Below, in pieces: positions 23,432-33,059 of a DNA stretch of 64,000 nt. The position numbers and the translations under genes are program-made. Every line of letters starts with the position of its first letter. The stretch's first letter is position 1. Origin of the DNA: an uncultured Flavonifractor sp. (GTDB lineage: Bacteria; Bacillota; Clostridia; Oscillospirales; Oscillospiraceae); the NCBI GenBank assembly GCA_947346365.1, contig CANAAV010000001.1:1-64000 (forward strand), given 5' to 3'. The notes below the pieces were generated by a model. That model was not told the DNA's origin, ran no database searches, and worked only from the letters and a program-made list of their open reading frames with translations.

Positions 23432-24385
23432 TTACAGCAGGATAAAATACGAGGCCGCTTCCACCGCCGCCAGCAGGCAGAAAAACAGCACGCCGGGATT
23501 TTCAAAAAACAGCCGCCACTTGCGCCCCTCCGTCAGGCCGCTGCTCCCCCGGTCAAACCGCAGTTCCCGCCGGATGGCGGCAAAAAAGACGACGCCCAGC
23601 ATGACCACACCCAACATCAGAGTCCCCAGCAGCTGCTCTCCCCGCTCCCCCAGCCCTTCCAGCAGGGGGACGAGACCGGTGGCAATCAAATTCACCATGG
23701 CGTGAAGCGCGATGGTCTGCCACAGGCAGCCGGTGCGCACAACCACATAGGCAAACACCGTCCCCAAAGCGAAAGCGTAGAGCAGCTGATTCACATTGCC
23801 GTGAAACAGCCCAAAGCACAGGGCGCTGGAGAGTATGGCGAACTTGTCCCCATAAGGGCGCAGCCGGGACAGCAGCAGCCCGCGGAACATCCACTCTTCC
23901 GCCGCCGGAGCGATCACGCAGCCCAGCAGCAGGTTCAGCGCGTCGGGATAGCTCTGGATGTTGTCCACCGGGTTGTCCACCGGCGCGCCCCGAAGCCAGC
24001 CCGCCGCCTCCATCAGCAGCAGAGTTATAAAATTGAACAGGTACAGGGCCGCCAGGCCAATCAAATATACCTGAAAGAACCGGGCGGGCCCCAGAGGACG
24101 CCTGGTCTGCGCCGCCGGCGGGGCGGGGGAGCGCCGGATGACAAGGCAGAACAGGGGAAAGCCCACGCCGTAGACCGACAGTGTGCTCAGCAGCCAGAGA
24201 AATACCGGCTCTTCCAGTATACCGGGGGCCAGCAGCCGCACCGCCGCCACTGCCGCCGCCTGGACGGCCAGGGCCGAGGCGGCCTGGGTAAACAGCGCCC
24301 AGCCCAGCTGAGAAAAGTGCTGGCAGTGTCCCCGCAGCGCCCGGGCCTCTCCAATGGTAAGGCGCAGCTCTCCCTCTTCTCCCAT
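23432..24385 (-). CDS. CPBP-family intramembrane glutamic endopeptidase
   Basis: The 317-residue integral membrane protein has about eight hydrophobic helices and the three CPBP/CAAX-protease motifs: EEWMFRGLLLSRL (EExxxR), FGLFHGN and HAMVN. The start is ATG at 24383-24385 with AGGAGG upstream; an upstream in-frame ATG has none. Family members cleave within the membrane; bacterial ones serve bacteriocin immunity or surface-protein processing. No peptide or bacteriocin gene is adjacent. It lies 19 bp downstream of aspS and may belong to the hisS-aspS transcript. Confidence 0.88.
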   Translation of the reverse strand: MGEEGELRLTIGEARALRGHCQHFSQLGWALFTQAASALAVQAAAVAAVRLLAPGILEEPVFLWLLSTLSVYGVGFPLFCLVIRRSPAPPAAQTRRPLGPARFFQVYLIGLAALYLFNFITLLLMEAAGWLRGAPVDNPVDNIQSYPDALNLLLGCVIAPAAEEWMFRGLLLSRLRPYGDKFAILSSALCFGLFHGNVNQLLYAFALGTVFAYVVVRTGCLWQTIALHAMVNLIATGLVPLLEGLGERGEQLLGTLMLGVVMLGVVFFAAIRRELRFDRGSSGLTEGRKWRLFFENPGVLFFCLLAAVEAASYFILL

Positions 24386-24404
24386 GTTCCCACCTCCTGA
24401 CGTT

Positions 24405-26204
24405 CTAGGCCTGAGCGTCATCCTCTGTCCTGGTGCAGGCAATGTTTAGCTCGTCCAGCTGCCGCTGCTCCACTGCTCCGGGAGCGCCCATCATCAAATC
24501 CTGGGCGTTTTTGTTCATGGGGAAGGGGATGACCTCGCGGATGGAATCCTCTCCGGAGAGAAGCATGACCATCCGGTCCACGCCGGGGGCAATGCCGGCG
24601 TGGGGGGGCGCGCCGTAGGTAAAGGCGTTGTACATGGCGGGGAATTTGGCCTTCACGTCCTCCTCCCCCAGGCGGACCAGCTGAAAGGCCTCGATCATAA
24701 TCTCCGGGTCGTGATTGCGCACCGCGCCGGAGGAGAGCTCTACGCCGTTGCACACCAGATCGTACTGATACGCGGTGATGGACAAGGGGTCTGCCTGCCC
24801 GCTGGCCGCCTTTTGCAGGATCTCCAGCCCGCCGTTGGGCATAGAGAAGGGATTGTGGCAGAATTCCAGCTCCCCGGACTCCTCCCCGATTTCGTACATA
24901 GGAAAATCTACGATCCAGCAGAATTCATAGGTTTCCCGCTTCATGTGTCCGGGGCAGAAATGGCCCAGCTTATTGCGCAGCACGCCGGCGGTCTTCTGGG
25001 CGGCAAGGAGCTTCCCCGCGGTAAGGCCTACGAAGCTGTTGGGCGCGAGACCGAGGGAGCGCACTACCTGATCCTTGCGTTCCTGGAGGAACTTAGAGAT
25101 GCCGCCGACCAGCTCGCCCTTCTCATCCAGGCGGAACCAATAGGCCTTTTCCCCCGCCTGGACCTCCACGTCGGCGCACAGCTGGTCAATCTGTTTGCGG
25201 GTGCCGGAGAAATCGGAAACCACCACGGCCTTGACGGCGTTCCCCTCAAAGGGCGGGAAGCCGCAGGTACCCAGCAGCTCAGTGGCGTCGGCGACGGTCA
25301 GGTCAATGCGCAGGTCCGGCTTGTCAGAGCCGTATTTCTCCATGGCCTCCAGATATGGAATGCGCACAAAGGGGGCGCGGGAAGCGGTGGAGTACTTGCC
25401 GTACTGGGCAAAAATGGGGGGCAGCACATCCTCCAGCACGGCGAACACGTCCTCCTGGCTGGCAAAGGCCATCTCCATGTCCAGCTGGTAGAACTCGCCG
25501 GGGGAGCGGTCTCCCCGGGCGTCCTCATCCCGGAAGCAGGGGGCGATCTGAAAATATTTGTCGAAGCCGGAGGCCATCAGCAGCTGCTTAAACTGCTGGG
25601 GCGCCTGGGGCAGCGCGTAAAACTTGCCGGGGTGCTTGCGGGAGGGCACCAGGTAGTCCCGTGCTCCCTCGGGGGAGGAGGCGGTGAGAATGGGGGTGGT
25701 AATCTCCAAAAAACCGTGCTCCGCCATGGCCCGCCGCAGAGCGGCGACCACATTGCAGCGCAGGATGATGTTCTGTTTCACCTCCGGGTTGCGCAGGTCC
25801 AGATAGCGGTGCTTGAGCCGGACGGACTCGTCCGCCTCCCGGCTGCGGTTGATCGGGAAGGGCAGCTCGTTGTGGCGGCAGCGGCCCAGTACCCGGATGC
25901 CGCTGGGGGCGACTTCCACATCCCCGGTGGGCAGCTTGGGATTTTTGCTGTCCCGTTCCCGTACCGTCCCGGCAACCTGGATGGTGGACTCCTTGTTCAG
26001 GGTCTTGACGGCGGCGAGCATCTCTTCACTCTCCAGCACCAGCTGGGTGGTGCCGTAAAAATCCCGCAGCACGGCAAAGGCCAAGTTGGCGCCAACCTCA
26101 CGGACGTTCTCTAAAAATCCCGCCAGTGTGACGGTCTGTCCCACGTGCTCCATGCGCAGCTCTCCACAGGTGTGGGTGCGGTACGCGGTATGCGTTTCAT
26201 TCAT
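24405..26204 (-). CDS. aspS: Aspartyl-tRNA synthetase
   Basis: The 599-residue class II synthetase has the anticodon-binding OB-fold (VGQTVTLAGFLENVREVG), motif 2 (FRDEDARGDRSPGEFYQLDM), the large bacterial GAD insertion (about 310-420) and motif 3 (GIAPGVDRMVMLLSGEDSIR). The length and the GAD domain fit the bacterial type. The ATG at 26202-26204 begins MNETHTAYRTHTCGELR; the frame continues upstream without a ribosome binding site. It lies 132 bp downstream of hisS, and both should be read from the T-box promoter. Confidence 0.96.
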   Translation of the reverse strand: MNETHTAYRTHTCGELRMEHVGQTVTLAGFLENVREVGANLAFAVLRDFYGTTQLVLESEEMLAAVKTLNKESTIQVAGTVRERDSKNPKLPTGDVEVAPSGIRVLGRCRHNELPFPINRSREADESVRLKHRYLDLRNPEVKQNIILRCNVVAALRRAMAEHGFLEITTPILTASSPEGARDYLVPSRKHPGKFYALPQAPQQFKQLLMASGFDKYFQIAPCFRDEDARGDRSPGEFYQLDMEMAFASQEDVFAVLEDVLPPIFAQYGKYSTASRAPFVRIPYLEAMEKYGSDKPDLRIDLTVADATELLGTCGFPPFEGNAVKAVVVSDFSGTRKQIDQLCADVEVQAGEKAYWFRLDEKGELVGGISKFLQERKDQVVRSLGLAPNSFVGLTAGKLLAAQKTAGVLRNKLGHFCPGHMKRETYEFCWIVDFPMYEIGEESGELEFCHNPFSMPNGGLEILQKAASGQADPLSITAYQYDLVCNGVELSSGAVRNHDPEIMIEAFQLVRLGEEDVKAKFPAMYNAFTYGAPPHAGIAPGVDRMVMLLSGEDSIREVIPFPMNKNAQDLMMGAPGAVEQRQLDELNIACTRTEDDAQA

Positions 26205-26336
26205 AAAATCAACTCCTGTTTTATCGTTCCGGTTTTCGAACCTGCATGCACAATCAGAGGACGCCGGACGGACGCAGGACCCGCCAAAGCGGCGTTTCAT
26301 AATTATGGATGCAGGCTTTTATTCTCTCAGTCCGGC

Positions 26337-27689
26337 CTATGCCCGCTCCGGCTCCCGGATGGGGGTGCAGGCGGCGGCGGAAAGGATGGCGGAAATTTTC
26401 TCTGCCGCGCCGTCCAAGGTCAGCAGCTCCTGTCCGCCGGTGCCCATGTTTTTCAGGGACACCTTATTTTGGGCAATTTCGTCCTCTCCTAACAGCAGCA
26501 CAAAGGGAATTCCCAGCTTACTGGCATAGCTGAGCTTCTGCTTGAATTTTTTCGGCTCCGTGTACAGCTGGGCGCGCACCCCCGCCTGACGCAGGGCGGT
26601 AGCGGCGGAAACAGCGGCGGAGAGATCTTGCGTCATGGGCAGCACCAGCACGTCCACCGGCGCGGTGGGCAGCGCCTCATTGAGGTAGCCCTGCTCCTCC
26701 AGCACGTAAAAGAGTCTGGTCAGGCCGATGGAAATGCCCACGCCGGGCAGTTTTTTATCCGTATAATATTCCGCTAGGTTATCATACCGCCCGCCGGAGC
26801 AGATGGAGCCAATCTCTGGATGGTCCAGCATAACGGTCTCATACACCGTGCCCGTATAATAGTCCAGCCCCCGGGCAATGGTCAGGTCCACCGCGAAATG
26901 GTCTGCGGGTACGCCGAAGGCGGACAGGTAGCGTACCACCGTCCCCAGCTCTTCCATCCCCTGGTCCAGCAGCTCGCTGCGTCCCCGCAGTTCCTCCAAG
27001 GCGGCCATGGGCTCGCCGGAGCTCAGCAGCTCCAGCAGCCGCCCGGCGGTCTGCTCCGGTACGGAGAAATCCTCTGTCAGGATGGTTTTGACCTTCTCCG
27101 CCCCGATCTTCTCCAGCTTGTCGATGGTGCGCATCACGTCCCCGGCGCGTTCCTCCAGCCCCAGCACCGCGAACACCCCGCCCAGCACCTTGCGGTTATT
27201 GAGGCGGATCTTAAACCGCTCCAGCCCCAGGGAGGTGAACGCCTTGTAAATCACAGCGGGAATCTCCGCTTCATTGATGATGTCCAGGCTTCCGTCGCCA
27301 ATCACGTCGATATCGGCCTGATAGAACTCCCGAAAGCGCCCCCGCTGGGCCCGCTCCCCCCGGTAGACCTTGCCGATCTGGAACCGGCGGAAGGGAAAGG
27401 TGAGCTCATTGTGGTGCAGCGCCACATACTTGGCCAAGGGCACGGTCAGGTCAAAGCGCAGGGACAGGTCCGTGTCCCCTTTGGTAAAACGGTAAATCTG
27501 CTTCTCCGTCTCCCCGCCCCCCTTTGCCAGCAGGATCTCGCTGGCCTCAATCACGGGGGTGTCCAGGGGGGTGAAGCCGTACAGGCCGTAGGTGCGGCGC
27601 AGCAGCTGCATCATCCGCTCCATCTGCACCTGCCGCTCCGGCAGCAGCTCCATAAAGCCGGACAGCGTACGGGGTTTTAATCTTGCCAT
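26337..27689 (-). CDS. hisS: Histidyl-tRNA synthetase
   Basis: The 450-residue class II synthetase shows motif 1 (GFTPLDTPVIEASEI), motif 2 (RRFQIGKVYRGERAQRGRFR), the histidine-specific signatures TIARGLDYYTGTVYE and GSICSGGRYDNL, motif 3 (LPGVGISIGLTRLF), and the C-terminal anticodon-binding domain (PVDVLVLPMTQDLSAAVSAA). It is the first gene after the T-box leader and charges tRNA-His. Confidence 0.96.
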   Translation of the reverse strand: MARLKPRTLSGFMELLPERQVQMERMMQLLRRTYGLYGFTPLDTPVIEASEILLAKGGGETEKQIYRFTKGDTDLSLRFDLTVPLAKYVALHHNELTFPFRRFQIGKVYRGERAQRGRFREFYQADIDVIGDGSLDIINEAEIPAVIYKAFTSLGLERFKIRLNNRKVLGGVFAVLGLEERAGDVMRTIDKLEKIGAEKVKTILTEDFSVPEQTAGRLLELLSSGEPMAALEELRGRSELLDQGMEELGTVVRYLSAFGVPADHFAVDLTIARGLDYYTGTVYETVMLDHPEIGSICSGGRYDNLAEYYTDKKLPGVGISIGLTRLFYVLEEQGYLNEALPTAPVDVLVLPMTQDLSAAVSAATALRQAGVRAQLYTEPKKFKQKLSYASKLGIPFVLLLGEDEIAQNKVSLKNMGTGGQELLTLDGAAEKISAILSAAACTPIREPERA

Positions 27690-27714
27690 GGCAGAATCTC
27701 CTTTGCAGTTTTAA

Positions 27715-27961
27715 AATAGGACAAAAAGCGCTCTCATCCCAGCCACGGGACGAGAGCGCCGGCGCTTTCGTGGTGCCACCCATGTTCAGAGCGGCGGAGC
27801 CGCTCCCTTGAGCCTTCTGTTGCGGGAAGGGGGACCGCGCCCGTCTCCGGGCCCGCTGGTAGAGCCGTCTTTCTCCTCCTCCTTGCCGTGGACGCTTTCA
27901 GCCTGCGGCGTCCTTCTCTGTCCGGCGGTGTGCAGGGTACTCATGCCCCGTCATGGCGGTT
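27715..27961 (-). ncRNA. T-box leader of hisS-aspS
   Basis: On the minus strand the leader contains the T-box core GGTGGCACCACG (27769-27780), followed by the terminator hairpin GCGCTCTCGTCCC/GGGATGAGAGCGC with TTTTTG (27722-27759). About 180 nt of GC-rich stem I-III sequence precedes it. T-boxes sense uncharged tRNA and permit read-through when it is scarce. I cannot fix the specifier codon (His or Asp expected) by eye. Confidence 0.9.
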
Positions 27962-27967
27962 TTGCCC

Positions 27968-27996
27968 AATGTATCACAGAAACCGCCGTTTGTCAA
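27968..27996 (-). promoter_or_regulatory. Promoter of the T-box-hisS-aspS operon
   Basis: On the minus strand TTGACA (27991-27996) and TACATT (27968-27973) are 17 bp apart; transcription would start near 27961. Confidence 0.85.
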
Positions 27997-28180
27997 CTCA
28001 TGAACAAGGCCTAAAGGCAAAAGCGTTTAAAGAAGACCAAAGAGGGGGCGGGGCCGGGAGCTCCCAGGCGGCGGGAAGCGCGCTTCCATTATAAGGAAAG
28101 CATGAGAAACTGAGGTGACTTTTCCGACGGAGAGTGGTACAATATGCCCGGAATCCACAGGAGGCATAAGGAGGGAGAGC

Positions 28181-28663
28181 GTGAATGATTTTGACGCGCT
28201 GCTGGCCCGGGTGGTGGACCAGGCCAGGGCCGCGCGCATTCCGGCGGCCAGGAACATCGATCCCCATGTGCGGGTAAATCGGCGGGCGGTAACCCGTTTC
28301 GGCTGCTGTGCCAAACAGGGAGAGCGGTATGTCATTGAGCTCAGCGAGCGGCTGCTCTGGGCCCCGGAGGCGGCCTGTATGCAGACCCTGGCCCACGAGG
28401 TGCTGCACACCTGCCGGGGATGCCGGGATCATGGGGAGCGGTGGAAGGAGTACGCCGCCAGGATGAACGCCGCCTACGGCTACCATATCTCGCGCACGGG
28501 AACCTGCCAGGAGCTGGGGGTGCCCGATATAAAGCCGGTGCGGTATCTGCTGGTGTGCCGGCGGTGCGGACAGCAGTTCCGCCGGGCGAAGGCGTCCCCG
28601 CTGGTGCTGCATCCGGAGCGCTACCGCTGCAAATGCGGCGGCACGCTGGAGAGGCGGCTGTAG
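28181..28663 (+). CDS. SprT-like zinc metalloprotein
   Basis: The 160-residue protein carries the SprT/HExxH zinc-protease signature (TLAHEVLHTCRGC near residue 75) with a third His in CRDHGERW. A C-terminal zinc ribbon has two CxxC-type pairs (CRRCGQQF; CKCGGTL). Related SprT/Spartan domains act in DNA-protein crosslink repair; the bacterial role is unclear. The GTG at 28181 follows AAGGAGGGAG. A strong terminator follows, converging on the ABC exporter operon. Confidence 0.82.
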   Translation: MNDFDALLARVVDQARAARIPAARNIDPHVRVNRRAVTRFGCCAKQGERYVIELSERLLWAPEAACMQTLAHEVLHTCRGCRDHGERWKEYAARMNAAYGYHISRTGTCQELGVPDIKPVRYLLVCRRCGQQFRRAKASPLVLHPERYRCKCGGTLERRL

Positions 28664-28691
28664 CGGCTGCGCCGCTTTTTCGACAGATTAA

Positions 28692-28725
28692 GGGGGACGC
28701 GCTTTTAAGCGCGTCCCCCTCTTTT
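28692..28725. terminator. Strong terminator between the SprT-like gene and the ABC exporter
   Basis: GGGGGACGCGCTT (28692-28704) pairs with AAGCGCGTCCCCC (28707-28719), followed by TCTTTT. It serves the plus-strand gene and could also act on the converging minus-strand operon. Confidence 0.85.
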
Positions 28726-28740
28726 AAGCTGCCGTTTGAG

Positions 28741-30819
28741 TCAATTTAGGGTAAACTGCCCGGTATAGAGCTGATAATAGCGGCCGCGCGCTTCCAGCAG
28801 CTCCTCGTGGCTGCCCTTCTCTTCGATCTGCCCCCGCTCAATGACCACAATGCAGTTGGAGTTGCGCACGGTAGACAAACGGTGGGCGATGACGAAGACG
28901 GTGCGGCGCTCCATCAGAGCGTCCATGCCCTGTTCAATGAGCCGCTCGGTGCGGGTGTCAATAGAGGAGGTGGCCTCGTCCAGGATCATAACCGGCGGAT
29001 CGGCCACGGCGGCGCGGGCGATGGCTAAAAGCTGCCGCTGGCCTTGGGAGAGGTTGCCTCCGTCCCCGCTGACCAGGGTTTGATATCCCTGGGGCAGGCG
29101 GCGGATGAAGGAGTGGGCGTTGGCGCTTTTGGCGGCGGCGATGCACTCCTCGTCGGTGGCGTCCAGCCGGCCATAGCGGATATTGTCCATAATGGTCCCG
29201 GTGAACAGGTGCGTGTCCTGAAGCACCGCGCCTAAGGAGCGGCGCAGGTCGTCCTTGCGAATCTGCGTCACATCGATGCCGTCGTAGGTAATCAGCCCCG
29301 CGTCAATTTCGTAGAAACGGTTAATGAGATTGGTGATGGTGGTTTTTCCTGCGCCGGTGGAGCCCACGAAGGCGATCTTCTGCCCCGGATTGGCGTATAC
29401 GCTGACCGTTTTCAGCACGGGCTTGCCGGGGACGTAGGAGAAATCCACGCCGGCGAAGCGCACGGCCCCCCGCAGCTCGGTGTAATAGAACGCCTCGTCC
29501 TCCTCCCGGCGCACCGCGCCGCGGATCTGATGCAGGGCGGCCTTGCCCGCGGAGTCGGGATATTTCCAGGCCCACAGACACTCCTGCTGGGGTTGGGGGA
29601 GCTCTTCCAAGGCGCCCTGCGCTCCCACGCGGGCGGGGACCAGCTCCAGCGGGGCGCTTTTGGGGACCTTCCAGGCCCAGACGCCGCCCCGCTCGCCGCC
29701 GGTGCGTTCATACAGCCGCCCAGCTTCGTCTTTCCCGGCGGGCACCAGGGTTACGCTGCCCTCGTCCACCTCCGGCTGGGCGTCCATGACCTCAAAAATG
29801 CGCTCGGCGCCCGCCAGGGCGGAGAGAACGGTGGTCAGCTGCTGGGAAATCTGGTTCAGCGGCTGGCCCACCTGCTTGGAGAAATTCAGGTAAATGACCA
29901 GCCCGCCCAGGTCGAACCCGCCCACCACGGACAAAAGGCCGCCGAAGGCCGCAGTTAGGGCATAGCTGATGTTCATTAGGTTGTTGGAGATGGGCATGAT
30001 GGCGGTGGAGTAGTAGTTGGCCTTTGAGGCGGCCTGGCGGTAGGCCTCGTTGCGTCGCTGAAATTCCTCCTTGGCGGCCTGCTCATGGGTGAAGGCCTTC
30101 ACCACCCGCAGCCCCTCGATCATCTCCTGGATATTGCCGTTCATGCTGCCCAGGGCGGATTGCTGCTCCTGGTAATTTTTGCGGCTTATGCTGCCCATTT
30201 TAGAAAAAATCAGCAGGGTTGCGGCCAGAATAACCAGAGTTACCAAAAAGAGCAGGGGATTGGTAACCACCATAATGGTGATGATGCCCACGAACATCAG
30301 CGCACTGGACAGAAGAGAGACCAAGCTTTGCTGAAGGGCCATTTCCGCGTTGTCCGCGTCGTTGGTAAAGCGGCTCATCAGCTCTCCGTGGGTGTGCCGG
30401 TCAAAATAGGATAGGGGCAGGTCCTGAAGCCTGTCGAACAGCTCCCGGCGCAGGCGGTTGATCCCCCGCTCCGCCAGGCGCACCATTGTGGACGCCTGGA
30501 AATAGGAGGCCGCCGCCCCCAGAACATAAACCCCCAGGAGCTTCAGCAGGGAGACGCCTAGCCCGGCAAAATCGGTGGCGCCGGAATAGATAAAATCATT
30601 GATGATGGGCCGCAGCATATACGACCCCGCCAGGTTGGTTCCCACCGACACCAGCAGGCAGAAGATGACCAGCGCCAGCAGCGCTTTCCGGCCGGTGATG
30701 TAGGACAGCAGGCGCAGGGCGGTTTTTTTCAGATCCTTGGGCTTCTGGTAGCCGCCCCTGGGCCCGCCGGGACCGCCGCCGTGGGGCCCCCTGGGGCCCC
30801 GTTGCTGTGTATTTGCCAT
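28741..30819 (-). CDS. ABC exporter subunit with canonical ATPase site
   Basis: The 692-residue half-transporter has a basic, Gly-rich N-terminus, six membrane helices (about 35-320) and an ATPase domain: Walker A GSTGAGKTTITNL, signature LSQGQRQLLAIARA, and Walker B VMILDEATSSID with the catalytic Glu. Between the two lies an unusual insertion of about 100 residues holding two similar units, GGVWAWKVPKS and CLWAWKYPDS. The start overlaps the preceding gene's stop by one base. Its partner at 30819-32564 has Asp in place of the Glu, so the two should form a heterodimeric multidrug-type exporter. A MarR repressor heads the operon. Confidence 0.92.
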   Translation of the reverse strand: MANTQQRGPRGPHGGGPGGPRGGYQKPKDLKKTALRLLSYITGRKALLALVIFCLLVSVGTNLAGSYMLRPIINDFIYSGATDFAGLGVSLLKLLGVYVLGAAASYFQASTMVRLAERGINRLRRELFDRLQDLPLSYFDRHTHGELMSRFTNDADNAEMALQQSLVSLLSSALMFVGIITIMVVTNPLLFLVTLVILAATLLIFSKMGSISRKNYQEQQSALGSMNGNIQEMIEGLRVVKAFTHEQAAKEEFQRRNEAYRQAASKANYYSTAIMPISNNLMNISYALTAAFGGLLSVVGGFDLGGLVIYLNFSKQVGQPLNQISQQLTTVLSALAGAERIFEVMDAQPEVDEGSVTLVPAGKDEAGRLYERTGGERGGVWAWKVPKSAPLELVPARVGAQGALEELPQPQQECLWAWKYPDSAGKAALHQIRGAVRREEDEAFYYTELRGAVRFAGVDFSYVPGKPVLKTVSVYANPGQKIAFVGSTGAGKTTITNLINRFYEIDAGLITYDGIDVTQIRKDDLRRSLGAVLQDTHLFTGTIMDNIRYGRLDATDEECIAAAKSANAHSFIRRLPQGYQTLVSGDGGNLSQGQRQLLAIARAAVADPPVMILDEATSSIDTRTERLIEQGMDALMERRTVFVIAHRLSTVRNSNCIVVIERGQIEEKGSHEELLEARGRYYQLYTGQFTLN

Positions 30820-32564
30820 TATTCCGCCACCCCCTCTTGCTGAGACTGATAGATCTCCTGGTAAATGTGGTTGCCCGCCAGCAGCTGCTCATGGGTCCCT
30901 ATTCCGGCGATGTGGTCGTCGTCCAGAATGACGATCTGGTCGGCATACTGCACGGAGCTGATCCGCTGGGCGATGATGATGACCGTGGTGCCCTTCAGAC
31001 TCCGGTGGAAGGACTCCCGAATCTGGGCCTCGGTGGCGCTGTCCACCGCCGAGGTGGAGTCGTCCAAAATCAGCACCGCCGGCTGGCGCAGCATGGCCCG
31101 GGCGATGCACAGCCGCTGCTTCTGCCCGCCGGAGACGTTGACGCCCCCCTGCTCCAGCCAGGTGTCAAACCCGTCGGGCAGGGCCATAATGAAATCGTAC
31201 GCCTGGGCGTCCTTCGCCGCCTGGACCAGCTCCTCCTCCGTGGCGTCCGCCCGGCCCCACAGGAGGTTTTCCCGGATGGTGCCGGAAAAGAGCACATTGC
31301 TTTGCAGCACCATGCCGATCCGCCCCCGCAGCTCCTCCAGGGGGTAATCCCGCACATCCACTCCGTCCAGCAGCACCGCGCCGCCGGTGACGTCGTAGAA
31401 CCGGGGGATCAGATTCACCAGGGAGGATTTGCCCACGCCGGTGCCGCCGATGACGGCCACAAACTGCCCCGGCTTAATTTCCAGATTGATGTGGGAGAGC
31501 ACATCGTCCCCGCTGCCGCCGGTGACGTATTTAAAAGACACATCCCGGAATTCCACCCGGCCCTGGGGCGCGGGCAGGACGGCGCTGGAGGCGTGGGGGC
31601 CGTCCTGAATGTCCGGCTGGGCGCAGAGTACCTGTGAGATGCGCCGGGCGCAGGCCTGGGCGCGGGAGAGCTGGAGCAGGCTCATCGCCACCATCATCAC
31701 GCTCATGAGAATCTGAGCAATGTAGGTCAGGAAGGAGGACAGATCCCCCACCAGCAGCTGCCCGCCCATCACCTGCCGTCCGCCGGTCCACAGCACCGAC
31801 ACGGTGGCGATATTCAGGGAGAGCATCATAATGGGCATCATCAGTACCACGCGGGTGCCTACCTTCAAGGAAATATCGGTGAGCGCGTCGTTGGAGCGCA
31901 TAAACTTGGTTTTTTCGTACCCGGCCCGGACGAAGGCCTTCACCACCCGCACAGCCACCAGGTTTTCCTGGACGGTATTGTTCAGAGTGTCGATTTTATT
32001 CTGTACGATTTCGAACAGGCGGGTGCAGACCTTCATCAAAATGGCGATAGCCGCCGCCATGATGGGGATAATGACGACCAGGATCAGCGCCAGGCGGGCG
32101 TTGATGGAGAAGGTCACCGCCAGGGCGGCAATGAGCATCACCGGGGCCCGCACCAGCATCCGCAGGCCCATGGCCAGCATCATGGTCAGGGCGTTGACGT
32201 CGTTGGTCATGCGGGTAATCAGCGAGGCGGAGGAGAAGCGGTCGATATCCGCAAAGGAGAACTCCTGCACCTTGTCAAACAGCCCCTGGCGCAGGTTGGC
32301 CCCAAAGCCCTGGCTGCCCAGGGCGGCGTACTTTGCCGCCAGCACGCCCAGAATCATAGCCAGTGCCGCCAGGCCCACCATCAGTATGCCCATCCGAAGA
32401 ATATAGGGCACGTCGCCGTTTTCAATTCCCACATCTACAATCTGCGCCATGACCCGGGGCAGCACCAGCTCACAGGCCACCTCCAGCACCACGAACAGAG
32501 GGGCCAGCAGGGCGTAGCGCTTATACTGCCCTAGATAGCCCGCTAAGGTTTTGAGCATTGACAT
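30819..32564 (-). CDS. ABC exporter subunit with degenerate ATPase site
   Basis: The 581-residue half-transporter has six membrane helices and an ATPase domain with Walker A GGTGVGKSSLVNL, signature VSGGQKQRLCIARA, and Walker B VLILDDSTSAVD. Asp replaces the catalytic Glu, the hallmark of the non-hydrolysing half in heterodimeric exporters such as the BmrCD or TM287/288 type. Two possible ATG starts (MSMLK) follow AAAGGATGG inside the end of the marR gene, giving a 22-base overlap. The substrate cannot be read from the sequence; the MarR control suggests a drug or toxic metabolite. Confidence 0.93.
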   Translation of the reverse strand: MSMLKTLAGYLGQYKRYALLAPLFVVLEVACELVLPRVMAQIVDVGIENGDVPYILRMGILMVGLAALAMILGVLAAKYAALGSQGFGANLRQGLFDKVQEFSFADIDRFSSASLITRMTNDVNALTMMLAMGLRMLVRAPVMLIAALAVTFSINARLALILVVIIPIMAAAIAILMKVCTRLFEIVQNKIDTLNNTVQENLVAVRVVKAFVRAGYEKTKFMRSNDALTDISLKVGTRVVLMMPIMMLSLNIATVSVLWTGGRQVMGGQLLVGDLSSFLTYIAQILMSVMMVAMSLLQLSRAQACARRISQVLCAQPDIQDGPHASSAVLPAPQGRVEFRDVSFKYVTGGSGDDVLSHINLEIKPGQFVAVIGGTGVGKSSLVNLIPRFYDVTGGAVLLDGVDVRDYPLEELRGRIGMVLQSNVLFSGTIRENLLWGRADATEEELVQAAKDAQAYDFIMALPDGFDTWLEQGGVNVSGGQKQRLCIARAMLRQPAVLILDDSTSAVDSATEAQIRESFHRSLKGTTVIIIAQRISSVQYADQIVILDDDHIAGIGTHEQLLAGNHIYQEIYQSQQEGVAE

Positions 32565-33037
32565 TCCATCCTTTCAAAGGGGGTTTCGGGAAACTGCGCG
32601 CCGGTGAGGTTGCGGAGCATCCGCCGGTGGAGAGCCTCCAGCTGGGTCCGCTCCCGGGCGGTAAAACCCTCCAGCATGCGCCTGTCGATAGATTGCAGGG
32701 CGGTCCAGCACTTTTCTACCGCCGCCTCGCCCAGGGGGGTGACGGTAATCCGCTTGCGCCGCTGGTCGGCCGGGTCAACGCGCTTTTGCACATAGCCCAG
32801 CCGCTCCAGAGACTTCAGCGACATGGCCACAGCCGCCGGGGAAACCCTCATGGCGTCCGCCAGCTCCCGCTGGGCGGGAATGTCGCCATTGTCCCGCCGG
32901 CTCTGCAAAAGCATCATCAGCAAAGGGGAGCCCAGCCCCTCCAGGTCCAGGGCGGACAGCTCCGCCTGCACGGCGGTGTGGTGGGCGTGGTGCAGCGCGT
33001 GAAAGAGGAAAGCGGCTAAATTGGGGTCCTTTTCCAT
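32543..33037 (-). CDS. MarR-family regulator of the ABC exporter operon
   Basis: The 164-residue winged-helix protein shows RELADAMRVSPAAVAMSLKS as the helix-turn-helix and the wing KRVDPADQRRKRITVTPLG. Its His-rich N-terminal helix (FLFHALHHAHHTAVQ) is part of the dimer interface. It is the first gene of the operon with the two exporter subunits. A perfect palindrome just downstream of the -10 box makes autorepression likely, relieved by a small ligand that may also be the exported compound. Confidence 0.9.
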   Translation of the reverse strand: MEKDPNLAAFLFHALHHAHHTAVQAELSALDLEGLGSPLLMMLLQSRRDNGDIPAQRELADAMRVSPAAVAMSLKSLERLGYVQKRVDPADQRRKRITVTPLGEAAVEKCWTALQSIDRRMLEGFTARERTQLEALHRRMLRNLTGAQFPETPFERMECQCSKP

Positions 33038-33059
33038 AAAACGCCTCCTTTCGTTAAGC

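Noticed and set aside
28741..32564. Two copies of one ABC transporter gene (duplication)
   Set aside because: The ATPase sites differ in the catalytic Glu/Asp, and the sequences diverge as expected for the two halves of a heterodimer.
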